Below, piece after piece: positions 8,501 through 15,717 of a DNA stretch of 18,702 nt. How positions within the stretch are numbered: position 1 is the stretch's first letter; each line of letters opens with the position of its first letter. The DNA is taken from NCBI RefSeq assembly GCF_905196875.1, contig NZ_CAJJWO010000092.1:1-18702 (forward strand). Direction: 5' to 3'. Under the pieces are notes generated by a model that worked only from the letters and a program-made list of their open reading frames with translations, was not told the DNA's origin and made no database searches. The DNA comes from an uncultured Parabacteroides sp. (GTDB lineage Bacteria; Bacteroidota; Bacteroidia; Bacteroidales; Tannerellaceae). A program made the position numbers and the translations under genes.

Positions 8501-8616
8501 CAATTACCAGCTACAGTGGTCTTGATCCGGAAGGATACACAGTTGTACCCGGAGTTGAACTGAACGGAAACCCGCAACAGCGTTCATTCATCTTTGGTCT
8601 TAACGTAGGCTTTTAA
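5530..8616 (+). CDS. susC: SusC/RagA-family TonB-linked outer-membrane transporter
   Basis: This is a 1028-aa outer-membrane barrel that, with its SusD lid, imports glycans or peptides using TonB energy. The order is: signal peptide (1-20, GIGLVSA before QTTRV); carboxypeptidase-D-like beta domain (about 25-95, with GLVTSADDSDPIAGATV); TonB-box-like DEIVVVGYGTQR (101-112); plug domain (about 115-240) with AGRAAGV, LYVINGVP and AIYGSRAANGVVLITTKQGK; then the beta barrel, ending in a terminal Phe (FIFGLNVGF). There is no N-terminal STN signalling domain, so regulation through an anti-sigma factor is unlikely. The inverted repeats upstream suggest phase variation instead. susD follows 44 bp downstream. 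No glycoside hydrolase, peptidase or sensor adjoins the pair, so the substrate cannot be inferred. Confidence 0.96.
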   Translation: MKRIIYLFICLFIGIGLVSAQTTRVTGLVTSADDSDPIAGATVMVKGTSLGTVTDHEGLFDLNVPTTAKTLVFSYLGMVPQEVAVQPKIHVTLATDTQNLDEIVVVGYGTQRKKDVTSSISQIKGDELADKASPSFMQQMAGRAAGVQVISGSGDVTSPPRIIIRGVGTISSSTSPLYVINGVPVTSGNLGYSYSNNNALADINPSDIESMEVLKDGAATAIYGSRAANGVVLITTKQGKQGSAKITYDTWFGVSKAAKLYDLLNAQEFVTIANEKYANMDGKPQAFMDNKGTDTNWYDHTFRTGFQQSHSVSISGASNKTQYFTSAGYTSQKGLVINNSYDRYTFYGKAEHKFLKDYVSAGFSLNASAQNNTGPVKGTSSISDNMYASSRMLPNVEVYNPDDPTGYNIEASDRKSLGKGANLRTIENTIPNIVWVLENNKQKNTSWRLLPTANIDIRPTSWLTFRSLVGADISLIEDTYVWNPESGDGYGYKGLVNRSSMKRQRWNFQNFLTFDKSFGKHNINGTAVAEWTNYTYNRITAGGREFSDPFFVDELIGSTYVTQSSSGSWTTNGLASYIIRANYNYNSLIYVGGSVRWDGISSLHKDNRWGTFFGLSGALRVSNLNFWKDAPINDYINDFRIRGSFAEVGNDRLSGDFLYEDFFIGQKYGDQPGIAYDQAGNKNLKWETQKITDIGFDMAFLNSRFNLVFAYWKKDNSDIVLDVPTPPSLGIPWNKISQNYGRIENKGIELEVGGNVIQNKDFTWRTSFNFSTQKSKVITLVEEIPYEHYVLREGESINALWGFDYQGVNKKNGNPMYKKADGTLIQGDPKNSKYYIYNPSNPEDLSEQSTLTQDDKIILGNSIPTWFGGWDNTVYWKNFDLNIFFRFSGGNKVANVTRRDMLDQGFVNNSTEILGRWQSKENPGDGQVPKLYYGKSSFINQTSDGSSRWVEDGKFLKLQNLALGYTIPKNICSKIWLEKLRVYVQAQNLFTITSYSGLDPEGYTVVPGVELNGNPQQRSFIFGLNVGF

Positions 8617-8660
8617 TGTGAATTCAGATTGATGAAATAACTATTTAAAGAGAAATTTAT

Positions 8661-10280
8661 ATGAAAAAGTATATAGCAACATTTATGTTAGGAATTGGAA
8701 TACTGACAGGTTGTACAAGCGATGCTATCGATCTCGATCCAAAAGATTCCATACCTTATAATGTAGCATTTGAAACGGCTAAAAGATGTGAGTTGGCAAT
8801 TGTTGGCTGTTACGATGCTGCCCAAAGCGGATATTATCCGGGAAATGACCAACGACGTGGTTATCCGTTCGGAGCTGCTTCTACCCAGCAGGGAGATATG
8901 AAAGGAGAAGATATGGTAAATGTACAGGCCTTTTTCGCTGTGACATACAACGGAGATTACAGCGTTAGCTCCCCTAACGGGCAAGCGCATTGGGAATGTA
9001 CCTACCAGATGATCAACAAAATCAACATTACAATAGACGGACTTGAAACAGCTCTGGCAAATGGTGTTATCACTCAGGAGAAATATGCAGACGCTATGGG
9101 TGAATTACACTTCCTGCGTGCATTGGGATTTCATGAAATGTTAGTTTTCTTTTGTATGCCTTATGCAGCGACACCGGATGCGTCCCATTATGGCATTCCT
9201 GTAAGTATAGTTCCTATCAACTCTATCGACAAAGTTGAAGAAGCTAAAAGTGCCGGAAGAAAAACGGTTAAAGAGACATACGACCAGATTCTTCAGGATC
9301 TCGATTTTGCAGAAGCCAATCTGGCTGCAACAAGTGCTGATATCGCCAAATTACGCGAGAGTCCTAACACAATATCGCGTGCCACAAAAACAGCAGCTAT
9401 CGCCCTTAAAGCCCGTGTTTATCAGCACATGGGTGCATGGGATAAGGTTCTTTCCGAATCAGCAAAGATCGTAAGTTCTTCTGCTCCTTTTAAAGATCCG
9501 ATAGCCGGTCGCCAACTGACTGAACAGCCGGAAGGTCCGTTTGCCAATAACAGCAGCAATACCGAATCGCTGTTCTCTATAGAAAACAGTGTGTTAGATA
9601 ATTGTACGAATAACGGTTCTCTTTCCCAATTTTACAGTACTGTTCGTAGCCTGGTTTGTGTAAGTCCCATTATTGTGAATGCTGATTTCTGGCTGGCAGA
9701 AGACTTAAGAAGAGAACAGCTACTGAAAGTTGCCAAATACGGTGGTATTGATGCTTATTGGTCATGGAAATACCGTACAGGTACGGTTATGAACGACTGG
9801 ACTCCTGTTATCCGTTATGCGGAAGTGCTATTAAACTATGCGGAAGCTGAAGCCCGTGTAAAAGGCGTCACTTCAACTGCAGTAGAATTATTGAATGCTG
9901 TTCGTAACCGCGCTGTTACCGATCCGGCAAAACAATTCACAACAGCTTCTTTTGCAAATGTCGATAAGCTGATGGAAGCAATCATGAACGAACGTCGTAT
10001 CGAATTCCTGGGAGAAGGCAGACGTTGGCCTGACATCCATCGCCTGACTTATGACAAGTATGCTATAAAAAGTTCCGAAGGAAAAGCAGGTGTGCCTGAT
10101 AAAGCATCTTGGGGAAGTATGAGCTCTGCCTCTTATAATCCTGGATCCGGCATTATAGATCCGGAGATCCTTAAAACTGCCGGATTCTCTTATGACGACA
10201 GAAGATATGTGTTCCCTATCCCTTTGTCTGAAACATCTTCGAATCCTAAAATGGCGGAACAACAGAATCCTGGTTGGTAA
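8661..10280 (+). CDS. susD: SusD/RagB-family nutrient-binding lipoprotein
   Basis: This surface lipoprotein of 539 aa forms the substrate-binding lid on the SusC barrel. The lipobox LTGC gives lipidated Cys18, followed by TSDAIDLDPKDS, the usual start of mature SusD proteins. The N-terminal SusD-like part includes ELHFLRALGFHEMLVFF, a TPR-type helix; the C-terminal RagB/SusD domain includes YAEVLLNYAEAEAR, AVRNRA and MNERRIEFLGEGRRWPDIHR. It ends with the family-typical VFPIPLSE and QNPGW. It is certainly co-transcribed with susC and should share its switch. A terminator closes the pair. Ligand class is unknown because no enzymes are linked. Confidence 0.96.
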   Translation: MKKYIATFMLGIGILTGCTSDAIDLDPKDSIPYNVAFETAKRCELAIVGCYDAAQSGYYPGNDQRRGYPFGAASTQQGDMKGEDMVNVQAFFAVTYNGDYSVSSPNGQAHWECTYQMINKINITIDGLETALANGVITQEKYADAMGELHFLRALGFHEMLVFFCMPYAATPDASHYGIPVSIVPINSIDKVEEAKSAGRKTVKETYDQILQDLDFAEANLAATSADIAKLRESPNTISRATKTAAIALKARVYQHMGAWDKVLSESAKIVSSSAPFKDPIAGRQLTEQPEGPFANNSSNTESLFSIENSVLDNCTNNGSLSQFYSTVRSLVCVSPIIVNADFWLAEDLRREQLLKVAKYGGIDAYWSWKYRTGTVMNDWTPVIRYAEVLLNYAEAEARVKGVTSTAVELLNAVRNRAVTDPAKQFTTASFANVDKLMEAIMNERRIEFLGEGRRWPDIHRLTYDKYAIKSSEGKAGVPDKASWGSMSSASYNPGSGIIDPEILKTAGFSYDDRRYVFPIPLSETSSNPKMAEQQNPGW

Positions 10281-10322
10281 ATAATTAGTCTCATAGACAC
10301 ACCAATTATATAAACTAATTGC

Positions 10323-10358
10323 CTCATCCCCGTTCGCGAGAATAGGGATGAGTTTTTT
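10323..10358 (+). terminator. Terminator of susCD, between convergent operons
   Basis: CTCATCCC (10323-10330) pairs perfectly with GGGATGAG (10345-10352) around a 14-nt loop, followed by six T (10353-10358). The T-run touches the stop codon of the convergent hemolysin III gene (TAA at 10359-10357 on the minus strand). The same hairpin could also stop that transcript, but its minus-strand T-tract is poor. Confidence 0.88.
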
Positions 10359-11016
10359 ATGAAACCAGTAAATAAACCGAAATGAAATGGCAAGTGCTGC
10401 CACCAAGGACAAAGAAATGCCAGATAGGATGCATATACTTATATTTATCCAAAGCATAAAAGATACAGCCTACCGTGTAAAAAATACCTCCGGCGATCAG
10501 CCAACTTAATACATCCATCGAGTCGGTTCGCCGGCAAACGTCCAGCAAAGGTTTAAAAGCAATAATAACCACCCATCCCATAGCCAGATAACAGACCGTT
10601 TTTAAATGATCGGTCTTTCTCATCTTTTGGAAACTAAGCGCAATACCTATTACCGCTGCAATCCAGACAATAGCAAACAATGACCATCCCCAATATCCTT
10701 CCTGCCGAAGCGCCACCAATGTAAAAGGCGTATATGTCCCTGCTATATGCAAATAAATAGCACTGTGATCGAGGCGCCGAAGCAGCCTTTTCTGCCGTAC
10801 ATTGGCAGAAGCATGATAAAAGGTCGATGTGACGTAGGAAGATGTCATGCTAAGCGCATAAACCAGCGAACTACCCACAGCCCAGGGATTTCCACTCCGG
10901 ACAGAGGTTATCAATAATAGGATGATAGCAACTATCCCGAAGGTCATGCCTGCCCCGTGAGTCAGTACATTAGCGACTTCCTCGCCATAGGTTTGTCTTT
11001 GTCTGGTCCTGACCAT
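10357..11016 (-). CDS. trhA: Hemolysin III / TrhA (PAQR-like) integral membrane protein
   Basis: This 219-aa protein has about seven membrane helices and belongs to the HlyIII family, related to eukaryotic PAQR receptors. Family residues are present: GEEVANVLTHGAG (11-23), SxxYH-type STFYH with His68, LDHSAIYLHIAGTYTPF with Asp83, and HPIWHFFVLGGSTCHF with His196, His200 and His210. These His and Asp residues form the presumed zinc site. E. coli YqfA/TrhA has been linked to membrane-fluidity homeostasis, and real haemolytic activity is doubtful for most members. It is last in the copA operon, 8 bp after the small metal-binding gene, which hints at a role in membrane or metal homeostasis. The family is firm; the function is not. 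Confidence 0.9.
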   Translation of the reverse strand: MVRTRQRQTYGEEVANVLTHGAGMTFGIVAIILLLITSVRSGNPWAVGSSLVYALSMTSSYVTSTFYHASANVRQKRLLRRLDHSAIYLHIAGTYTPFTLVALRQEGYWGWSLFAIVWIAAVIGIALSFQKMRKTDHLKTVCYLAMGWVVIIAFKPLLDVCRRTDSMDVLSWLIAGGIFYTVGCIFYALDKYKYMHPIWHFFVLGGSTCHFISVYLLVS

Positions 11017-11024
11017 TCCCAGTT

Positions 11025-11231
11025 TTACAGTTGTTCTGCCTTGAAGCCAGCTTCCGTTACTGCTGCAATAACTATACCCGCAGGAACATCAGCAGTTACC
11101 TCCAATACCTTTTCCGGTGATTTCAGGTCGATAGACCATTCGTCTTCCTTTACCAGTTTATTCAGTTTCGCACCGATAGCAGCCACACAGCCGCCACATT
11201 TCGCATTTGTTTTAAATTTCATTGTTGCCAT
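11025..11231 (-). CDS. Small heavy-metal-associated (HMA) domain protein, CopZ-like
   Basis: This is a 68-aa single ferredoxin-like HMA domain. The metal-binding loop KCGGC places Cys12 and Cys15 at the expected site, close to the N-terminus. The rest (WSIDLKSPEKVLEV, then IVIAAVTEAGFKAEQL) follows the beta-alpha-beta-beta-alpha-beta pattern. It probably acts as a cytosolic copper chaperone handing Cu(I) to CopA, whose gene ends 20 bp upstream in the same operon. The loop lacks the Met of the classic MxCxxC motif (NAKCGGC here), which is common in Bacteroidota versions. A second in-frame ATG (Met4) could be the real start; the sequence does not decide. Confidence 0.87.
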   Translation of the reverse strand: MATMKFKTNAKCGGCVAAIGAKLNKLVKEDEWSIDLKSPEKVLEVTADVPAGIVIAAVTEAGFKAEQL

Positions 11232-11251
11232 AATTCAATATGTTTAAAGTA

Positions 11252-13462
11252 TTACTTCATAAATTTTAATCTCAAACTGTTAAGAACGACAGACACGGAA
11301 CTGAAAGCCATTGCAGCACTTGCCAGCATGGGGTTTAACAGTAATCCGTTTATCGGGAACAAGACTCCGGCAGCTAACGGAATACCTATCAGGTTATATA
11401 TGAATGCCCAAAACAGGTTCTGATGGATCAGGCGCACAGTCCGTCTGGATAGTTTAATTGCTTCAGGCAGCAGTAACAAATCGGAGGTAATCAATGTGAC
11501 CATAGCTACATCCATAGCAATATCCGTTCCTTTTCCCATCGCGATACTCACATCGGCACGAGCCAGCGCCTGCGAGTCGTTAATACCGTCTCCAACCATT
11601 GCCACTTTCTTTCCCTGCTCCTGAAGAGCAATTATATACTCTTCTTTATCGTTAGGCATCACTTCTGCCTTGAAATACTTTATATCCAAAGAATGAGCTA
11701 CTCTTTCTGCCGTTTTAATTCCGTCTCCGGTCAGCAGATGGACTTCGATACCCATTGCAGTCAGCTCCTTTACCGCAGCAGCCGAAGTAGGTTTAATACG
11801 GTCGGAAATAGCCAGTGCAGCCAACAGCTCATCCCCTTTCCCGTAATAAACGACGCTCTGGCCATTTTCCTGCCAGTGAAGGATCTGCGTCATTGACTTT
11901 TCGGGAATTTTGGCTCCGAACATTTCCAGCAATCCCTGGCTTCCCACCCAATAGGTAATGCCTTCGACTTCCATACGAATACCTCGGCCGGTAAGACTTT
12001 CAAAATTTCGGGCTTCGCAAACGGAAGCACCCGAATCTTCCAGCCAACGGATAATAGCAGAAGCCAACGGATGTTCCGACTTCAGTTCAGCCGTATACAA
12101 GATATCCAGATAGCAGACATTCGATTCCGTGAGCCAACAAGACTCCGTCACTACGGGAACTCCCTCTGTTAACGTTCCGGTCTTATCCAATACGATCGTA
12201 TCCACTTTACAAAGATTCTCCAAAGCAAACGCATCCTTTATCAGAATATGCCTTTCCGCACCTTTACCCATTCCCACCATCAAAGCGGTAGGCGTAGCCA
12301 GGCCTAAAGCACACGGACAGGCAATAACCAGAACAGAGACAGCCGACAGTAAGGCATAAGAGAAATAACTGCTTCCCCCGATCACCATCCAACACACGAA
12401 CGTGATAACGGAAAGGATCACGACGACCGGAACAAATATACCACTTATTTTGTCAACTATACGCTGTACGGGGGCCTTACTTCCCTGTGCAGCCTGCACC
12501 ATCTGTACGATCTGCGCCAGCATAGTATCATTTCCGACACCGGTAGCTTCCATCGTAAAAGCTCCTTTCTGATTGATCGTCCCGGCCAGTACACGGTCGC
12601 CGACGGACTTCTCCACCGGAATAGGTTCGCCGCTCAGCATGCTTTCGTCTACAGAAGATGAACCTTGCAACAAGAGTCCGTCCACCGGAATCTTTTCGCC
12701 GGGACGTACACTCAACACATTTCCTCTCTGCAAAGAAGAGATAGGAACTTCCTCCTCCTTTCCGTCTATAATCCGGCGAGCTGTCTTGGGTTGCAACCCC
12801 ATCAATCCTTTAATAGCGGAAGATGTACTGTTCTTAGCGCGTTCCTCCATCAGTTTGCCCAACAGGACAAACGCTATAATTACACCGGAAGCCTCATAAT
12901 AAACATGCGGTTCCAGACCCCGCTCATACCAGAACCGAGGATACACAGTATTGAAGAAACTGAATATAAATGCGATAGATGTACTTAGAGCGACCAATGT
13001 ATCCATATTGGCTTTTCCCTGAATAGCATGGCGTGCACCGCTTACATAGAACGATCGTCCGAACAACAACATAATAGCCAATGCCAGCACCATCATAATC
13101 CAATTGGCATACGGCATATGCATAAATACCATTCCCAGCAATGCTAAAGGAACAGATAACACCCATGCGCCTATCGTATTACGTTTCAACCTCTTATAAT
13201 GCTTGCGAGACATCTCTTCCTGCTCGGCTAACGGATCTTCCGACTCAATAATTAAATCGTATCCCGCAGCCCGTACAGCCTCCTGCATCTTCTGTAAAGT
13301 AATAACGGACGGATGATATTTAACTGATAAAGTGTTCGCTGCGAAATTGACGGAAGCCTCTTCTACTCCCTGAAGGGCTTTAACGGTACTCTCCACATTG
13401 TTGGCACAAACTGCACAACTCATCTCAAGTACAGGTAATACCTTACTTTCTACCTCTTTCAT
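11252..13462 (-). CDS. copA: Copper-exporting P-type ATPase CopA
   Basis: This inner-membrane P1B-ATPase (736 aa) pumps Cu(I) out of the cytoplasm. It has one N-terminal HMA domain (MSCAVC, Cys16 and Cys19), then eight predicted membrane helices. The actuator loop has MLSGEP (Ser in place of the more usual Thr of TGE, a common variant). The transport-site motif CPC is at 382-384. The phosphorylation motif DKTGT has Asp426. SEHPLASAI carries the HP motif of the nucleotide domain, and GDGIND follows. The C-terminal helices carry YN in FIYNLIG and MAFSSVSVVLNS, the Cu(I)-specific signature of the PIB-1 group. It leads an operon with a CopZ-like chaperone and an HlyIII protein. A consensus promoter lies just upstream. 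No copper regulator gene is visible. Confidence 0.96.
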   Translation of the reverse strand: MKEVESKVLPVLEMSCAVCANNVESTVKALQGVEEASVNFAANTLSVKYHPSVITLQKMQEAVRAAGYDLIIESEDPLAEQEEMSRKHYKRLKRNTIGAWVLSVPLALLGMVFMHMPYANWIMMVLALAIMLLFGRSFYVSGARHAIQGKANMDTLVALSTSIAFIFSFFNTVYPRFWYERGLEPHVYYEASGVIIAFVLLGKLMEERAKNSTSSAIKGLMGLQPKTARRIIDGKEEEVPISSLQRGNVLSVRPGEKIPVDGLLLQGSSSVDESMLSGEPIPVEKSVGDRVLAGTINQKGAFTMEATGVGNDTMLAQIVQMVQAAQGSKAPVQRIVDKISGIFVPVVVILSVITFVCWMVIGGSSYFSYALLSAVSVLVIACPCALGLATPTALMVGMGKGAERHILIKDAFALENLCKVDTIVLDKTGTLTEGVPVVTESCWLTESNVCYLDILYTAELKSEHPLASAIIRWLEDSGASVCEARNFESLTGRGIRMEVEGITYWVGSQGLLEMFGAKIPEKSMTQILHWQENGQSVVYYGKGDELLAALAISDRIKPTSAAAVKELTAMGIEVHLLTGDGIKTAERVAHSLDIKYFKAEVMPNDKEEYIIALQEQGKKVAMVGDGINDSQALARADVSIAMGKGTDIAMDVAMVTLITSDLLLLPEAIKLSRRTVRLIHQNLFWAFIYNLIGIPLAAGVLFPINGLLLNPMLASAAMAFSSVSVVLNSLRLKFMK

Positions 13463-13500
13463 TATGTCTTATGTTTAAATACTGACTCTTAAATGAAGAA

Positions 13501-13530
13501 CAAAGATACGAATAAAACAGTTGCAACAAA
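13501..13530 (-). promoter_or_regulatory. Promoter of the copA operon
   Basis: On the minus strand TTTG (13530-13527) and TATCTTTG (13508-13501) match the Bacteroidota -33 and -7 elements, spaced 18 bp, 38 bp before the copA ATG. The palindrome GTTGCAAC (13520-13527) and a second GTTGC (13531-13535) sit at the -33 element, a plausible place for a metal-responsive regulator to bind. The operator idea is speculation. Confidence 0.65.
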
Positions 13531-13588
13531 GTTGCGGATTTTCAAACCAGCCCTTTAAGATATGTACTAAATAAATAGATTTATTTGG

Positions 13589-13596
13589 TATATTTG
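13589..13596 (+). promoter_or_regulatory. -7 promoter element for the YhcH-family gene
   Basis: TATATTTG is an exact TAnnTTTG match 73 bp before the ATG at 13670. I see no good -33 TTTG at the usual distance. It is divergent from the copA promoter; the two share a 207-bp intergenic region with no other feature I can support. Confidence 0.45.
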
Positions 13597-13669
13597 TCCT
13601 ATTATTTAACATTCGGATATACGATCTTTGTCACACTATAATTAACGAATGAATTAAAAACGAATACGT

Positions 13670-14122
13670 ATGATACTTGATTCCTTAAACAACACAGAAA
13701 AGGTAGAACGCTTGCACCCCTTATTCAAAAAAGCATTCGATTACATAAAAGAAACGGATTTCTCCAAGATGGAGGACGGAAAGTATGAACTGGATGGAAC
13801 ACGTTTGTTCGTGAGCGTTGTAACCCTGTTCGGTAAAGACAAAAAAGAGGCTGCCATCGAAACACATAAAAAGTATATCGATATACAACTACCTTTGCTG
13901 GGAGTAGAAAAGATCGGATGGAAGCCCGGTTGTGAATTGCTGGAAGTTTCCATTCCTTACGATGAAGAGAAAGATATTGCTTTCTATGTGGACCGTCCTA
14001 CGGCCTATACGAAGATCTATCCGGGACAGTTTGCCGTTTATTTCCCCGAAGACGGCCATGCACCCGGCATCGGAGAAGGAAGTATCCGCAAAGTGATCGT
14101 AAAAGTGCAGGTAGAAGAATAA
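13670..14122 (+). CDS. YhcH/YjgK/YiaL family cupin-fold protein (DUF386)
   Basis: This 150-aa protein belongs to a beta-barrel family that includes E. coli YhcH, YjgK (TabA), YiaL and EbgC. Conserved metal-site motifs are present: ETHKKYIDIQ (64-73, with Glu64 and His66) and FPEDGHAP (125-132, with His130). KVIVKV near the C-terminus is also typical. Members have been linked to sugar metabolism, for example sialic acid anomer conversion for YhcH, and TabA to biofilm; the activity is not certain for most. It stands alone here: copA is divergent and tolC converges on it, so context gives no substrate. Length and motifs are complete. Its own terminator follows 17 bp downstream, supporting a monocistronic unit. 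Confidence 0.9.
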   Translation: MILDSLNNTEKVERLHPLFKKAFDYIKETDFSKMEDGKYELDGTRLFVSVVTLFGKDKKEAAIETHKKYIDIQLPLLGVEKIGWKPGCELLEVSIPYDEEKDIAFYVDRPTAYTKIYPGQFAVYFPEDGHAPGIGEGSIRKVIVKVQVEE

Positions 14123-14139
14123 TATTGCCAGATACGACA

Positions 14140-14200
14140 AAGCCAGTATTTTCCTTAACGATCGGATCGATCTTTATTCGGAAAATACCGGCTTGTTTTT
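14140..14200 (+). terminator. Long-stem terminator after the YhcH-family gene
   Basis: Arm 14140-14154 pairs with 14180-14194 over 15 positions with one mismatch (A14145/C14189). A 25-nt loop contains the palindromic CGATCGGATCGATC tract, and TTTTT follows at 14196-14200. It lies between convergent genes; on the minus strand it lacks a good T-run, so it mainly serves the plus-strand gene. Confidence 0.85.
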
Positions 14201-14222
14201 GCAAAAACAATAACTCCCCGTC

Positions 14223-15512
14223 CTATTGCCCCGTCGCCTGTAAATACTGTGTACGTTTGATCTGGTAATTCATATAATCTTCCGTATACTGGTCGCGGCT
14301 CTGCTGCATCAACGACTGTGCATCCAGCAAATCGCTCAGCGTTTCAGTTCCCGCCTGATAATAAGCGGTACTGAGGCGGACATTCTCCTCTGCCGTAGCG
14401 ATTGATTCCTCCGAGAGTTTGACCTGCTTATAAGATTCTTCCAACTCATTCCACAGTTTCTGCATTTGCAAAAGTAATTTTTCATTAGAATCCTGACGGG
14501 TATATTCAACCGCCTTCAACTGTAGCTTCTGTTTCCTGATAGCATGCGAACCTCCCCACCAATCGGTAACCGGAATGCTTACCGTTGCAAAGATCATTCC
14601 GAAAGAATGATCGGTATCGAGAATATTATGGTACATATAACCGGCTCCTATACCCAACGCGGGAAGATTCCGGCCCACTTCCAGTTTATATTGCAGGCGG
14701 CTTGCTTCCACCTGTTTATCCAGTAATTTATAACCTACGGTATTAGGAAGAGCCGCTATCGGATCGACCCGGTAAGTTTCCGGCAACGGCAACGATTCCT
14801 GCAGACTGGACCGGATCAGGAAATCATCTTCCGGCAGACCGATATACTGTGCCAATACCATTTTCGACAAGCGTAGATTATTTTCTACCTTCAGGCGATC
14901 GCTGGCGACACTGTTCCTTTTCAGTTGAACCTGAAGCAGTTCATTCCGGTTGGCAACGCCGGCTTTCACCGATGTCTCCACATCCTTATACAGGTTACCG
15001 ACCAATGTTTCCATAATCCCGATCGTCTTCATCTTCTCCTGCAACGAGATATTTTGCCAGTAATATTGCTCGACCGTCAACAGAACTTCATCTTCCGACT
15101 GTTTCATCCGGCAACGGCTTACTTCTACAGCCAGTGCAGCCAATTTGTTACTGTTCCATATCTGTCCGCCGGCAAAAACAGGTTGGATGGCAGTCACACC
15201 TCCCATTACGCCGTTTTTCCCAACAGTCATTTCCAGTCCGGGCATCAGGACCATTTCCGCTATTCCATTGTCGGAAGCAAAAGCACCTCCCGTTGCACTG
15301 ACGGAAGGGAAGTATTTGGTAAACGCCTCTTTACGGCTCTCTTTCGAACCTTCCAGATCGAGGCGGGCATTCTTCATCCGCGCATTATTATCCAATGCCA
15401 ACCTGCTGCAATCTTCCAGCGTAAGAAGCTGTTGCGCATTCGCTACTACAAGGAACAATGACAATAAACAAGCTACAACCGGTATCCTATATCTTATCTC
15501 TTTTCTCTGCAT
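14223..15512 (-). CDS. TolC-family outer-membrane efflux protein
   Basis: This is a 429-aa outer-membrane channel that docks with an RND pump and its periplasmic adaptor to expel compounds from the cell. It has a signal peptide of about 26 aa (LFLVVANA before QQLL). The mature protein starts with the typical LTLEDCSRLALDNN and holds two outer-membrane efflux repeats rich in long amphipathic helices; the second repeat shows ENVRLSTAYYQAGTETLSDLLDAQSLMQQ, given here only as the region near residues 380-410. Length is normal for Bacteroidota TolC homologues. It lies 205 bp downstream of the RND gene on the same strand, and the gap holds a 22-bp repeat array. Adaptor genes are probably upstream of the pump, outside the window. 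Confidence 0.92.
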   Translation of the reverse strand: MQRKEIRYRIPVVACLLSLFLVVANAQQLLTLEDCSRLALDNNARMKNARLDLEGSKESRKEAFTKYFPSVSATGGAFASDNGIAEMVLMPGLEMTVGKNGVMGGVTAIQPVFAGGQIWNSNKLAALAVEVSRCRMKQSEDEVLLTVEQYYWQNISLQEKMKTIGIMETLVGNLYKDVETSVKAGVANRNELLQVQLKRNSVASDRLKVENNLRLSKMVLAQYIGLPEDDFLIRSSLQESLPLPETYRVDPIAALPNTVGYKLLDKQVEASRLQYKLEVGRNLPALGIGAGYMYHNILDTDHSFGMIFATVSIPVTDWWGGSHAIRKQKLQLKAVEYTRQDSNEKLLLQMQKLWNELEESYKQVKLSEESIATAEENVRLSTAYYQAGTETLSDLLDAQSLMQQSRDQYTEDYMNYQIKRTQYLQATGQ

Positions 15513-15565
15513 ATTTTATTCTTTTTGTAATGACATCTTATTATTTTTCTCCCTACTTCTTATTC

Positions 15566-15650
15566 TTTTGAGCTAGCTCAAAATCAATTTCGCCCTGGCT
15601 CAAAATTAATTTCGACCATGCTAAAAATTAAATTGAAGCTAGCTCAAAAA
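15566..15650. repeat. 22-bp tandem repeat array with 18-bp palindrome, between RND and tolC genes
   Basis: Units starting GCTCAAAA or GCTAAAAA begin at 15576, 15598, 15620 and 15642, exactly 22 bp apart; the last is only partial. Units 1 and 2 agree at 18 of 22 positions, units 2 and 3 at 15 of 22. The left edge is a perfect palindrome TTTTGAGCTAGCTCAAAA (15566-15583), and GCTAGCTCAAAA recurs 66 bp (three periods) later at 15638-15649. A period of 22 bp is about two helical turns, as in arrays bound by one protein on one face. On the minus strand unit 2 also contains TAATTTTG (15608-15601), a possible -7 element for tolC without a clear -33. The function is unknown. Confidence 0.75.
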
Positions 15651-15717
15651 GAAAAAACATAGGGACATTTTTATTAAAATATAAGCACTTAGCAATTAGT
15701 TATCAGGCTATTTCGGA

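Noticed and set aside
9888..10457. A 189-codon minus-strand frame over the end of susD
   Set aside because: It overlaps confident susD and trhA coding sequence and the terminator between them, and shows no family features.
15566..15650. CRISPR array interpretation of the 22-bp tandem repeats
   Set aside because: The units are contiguous with no spacers, degenerate, and no cas genes are present.
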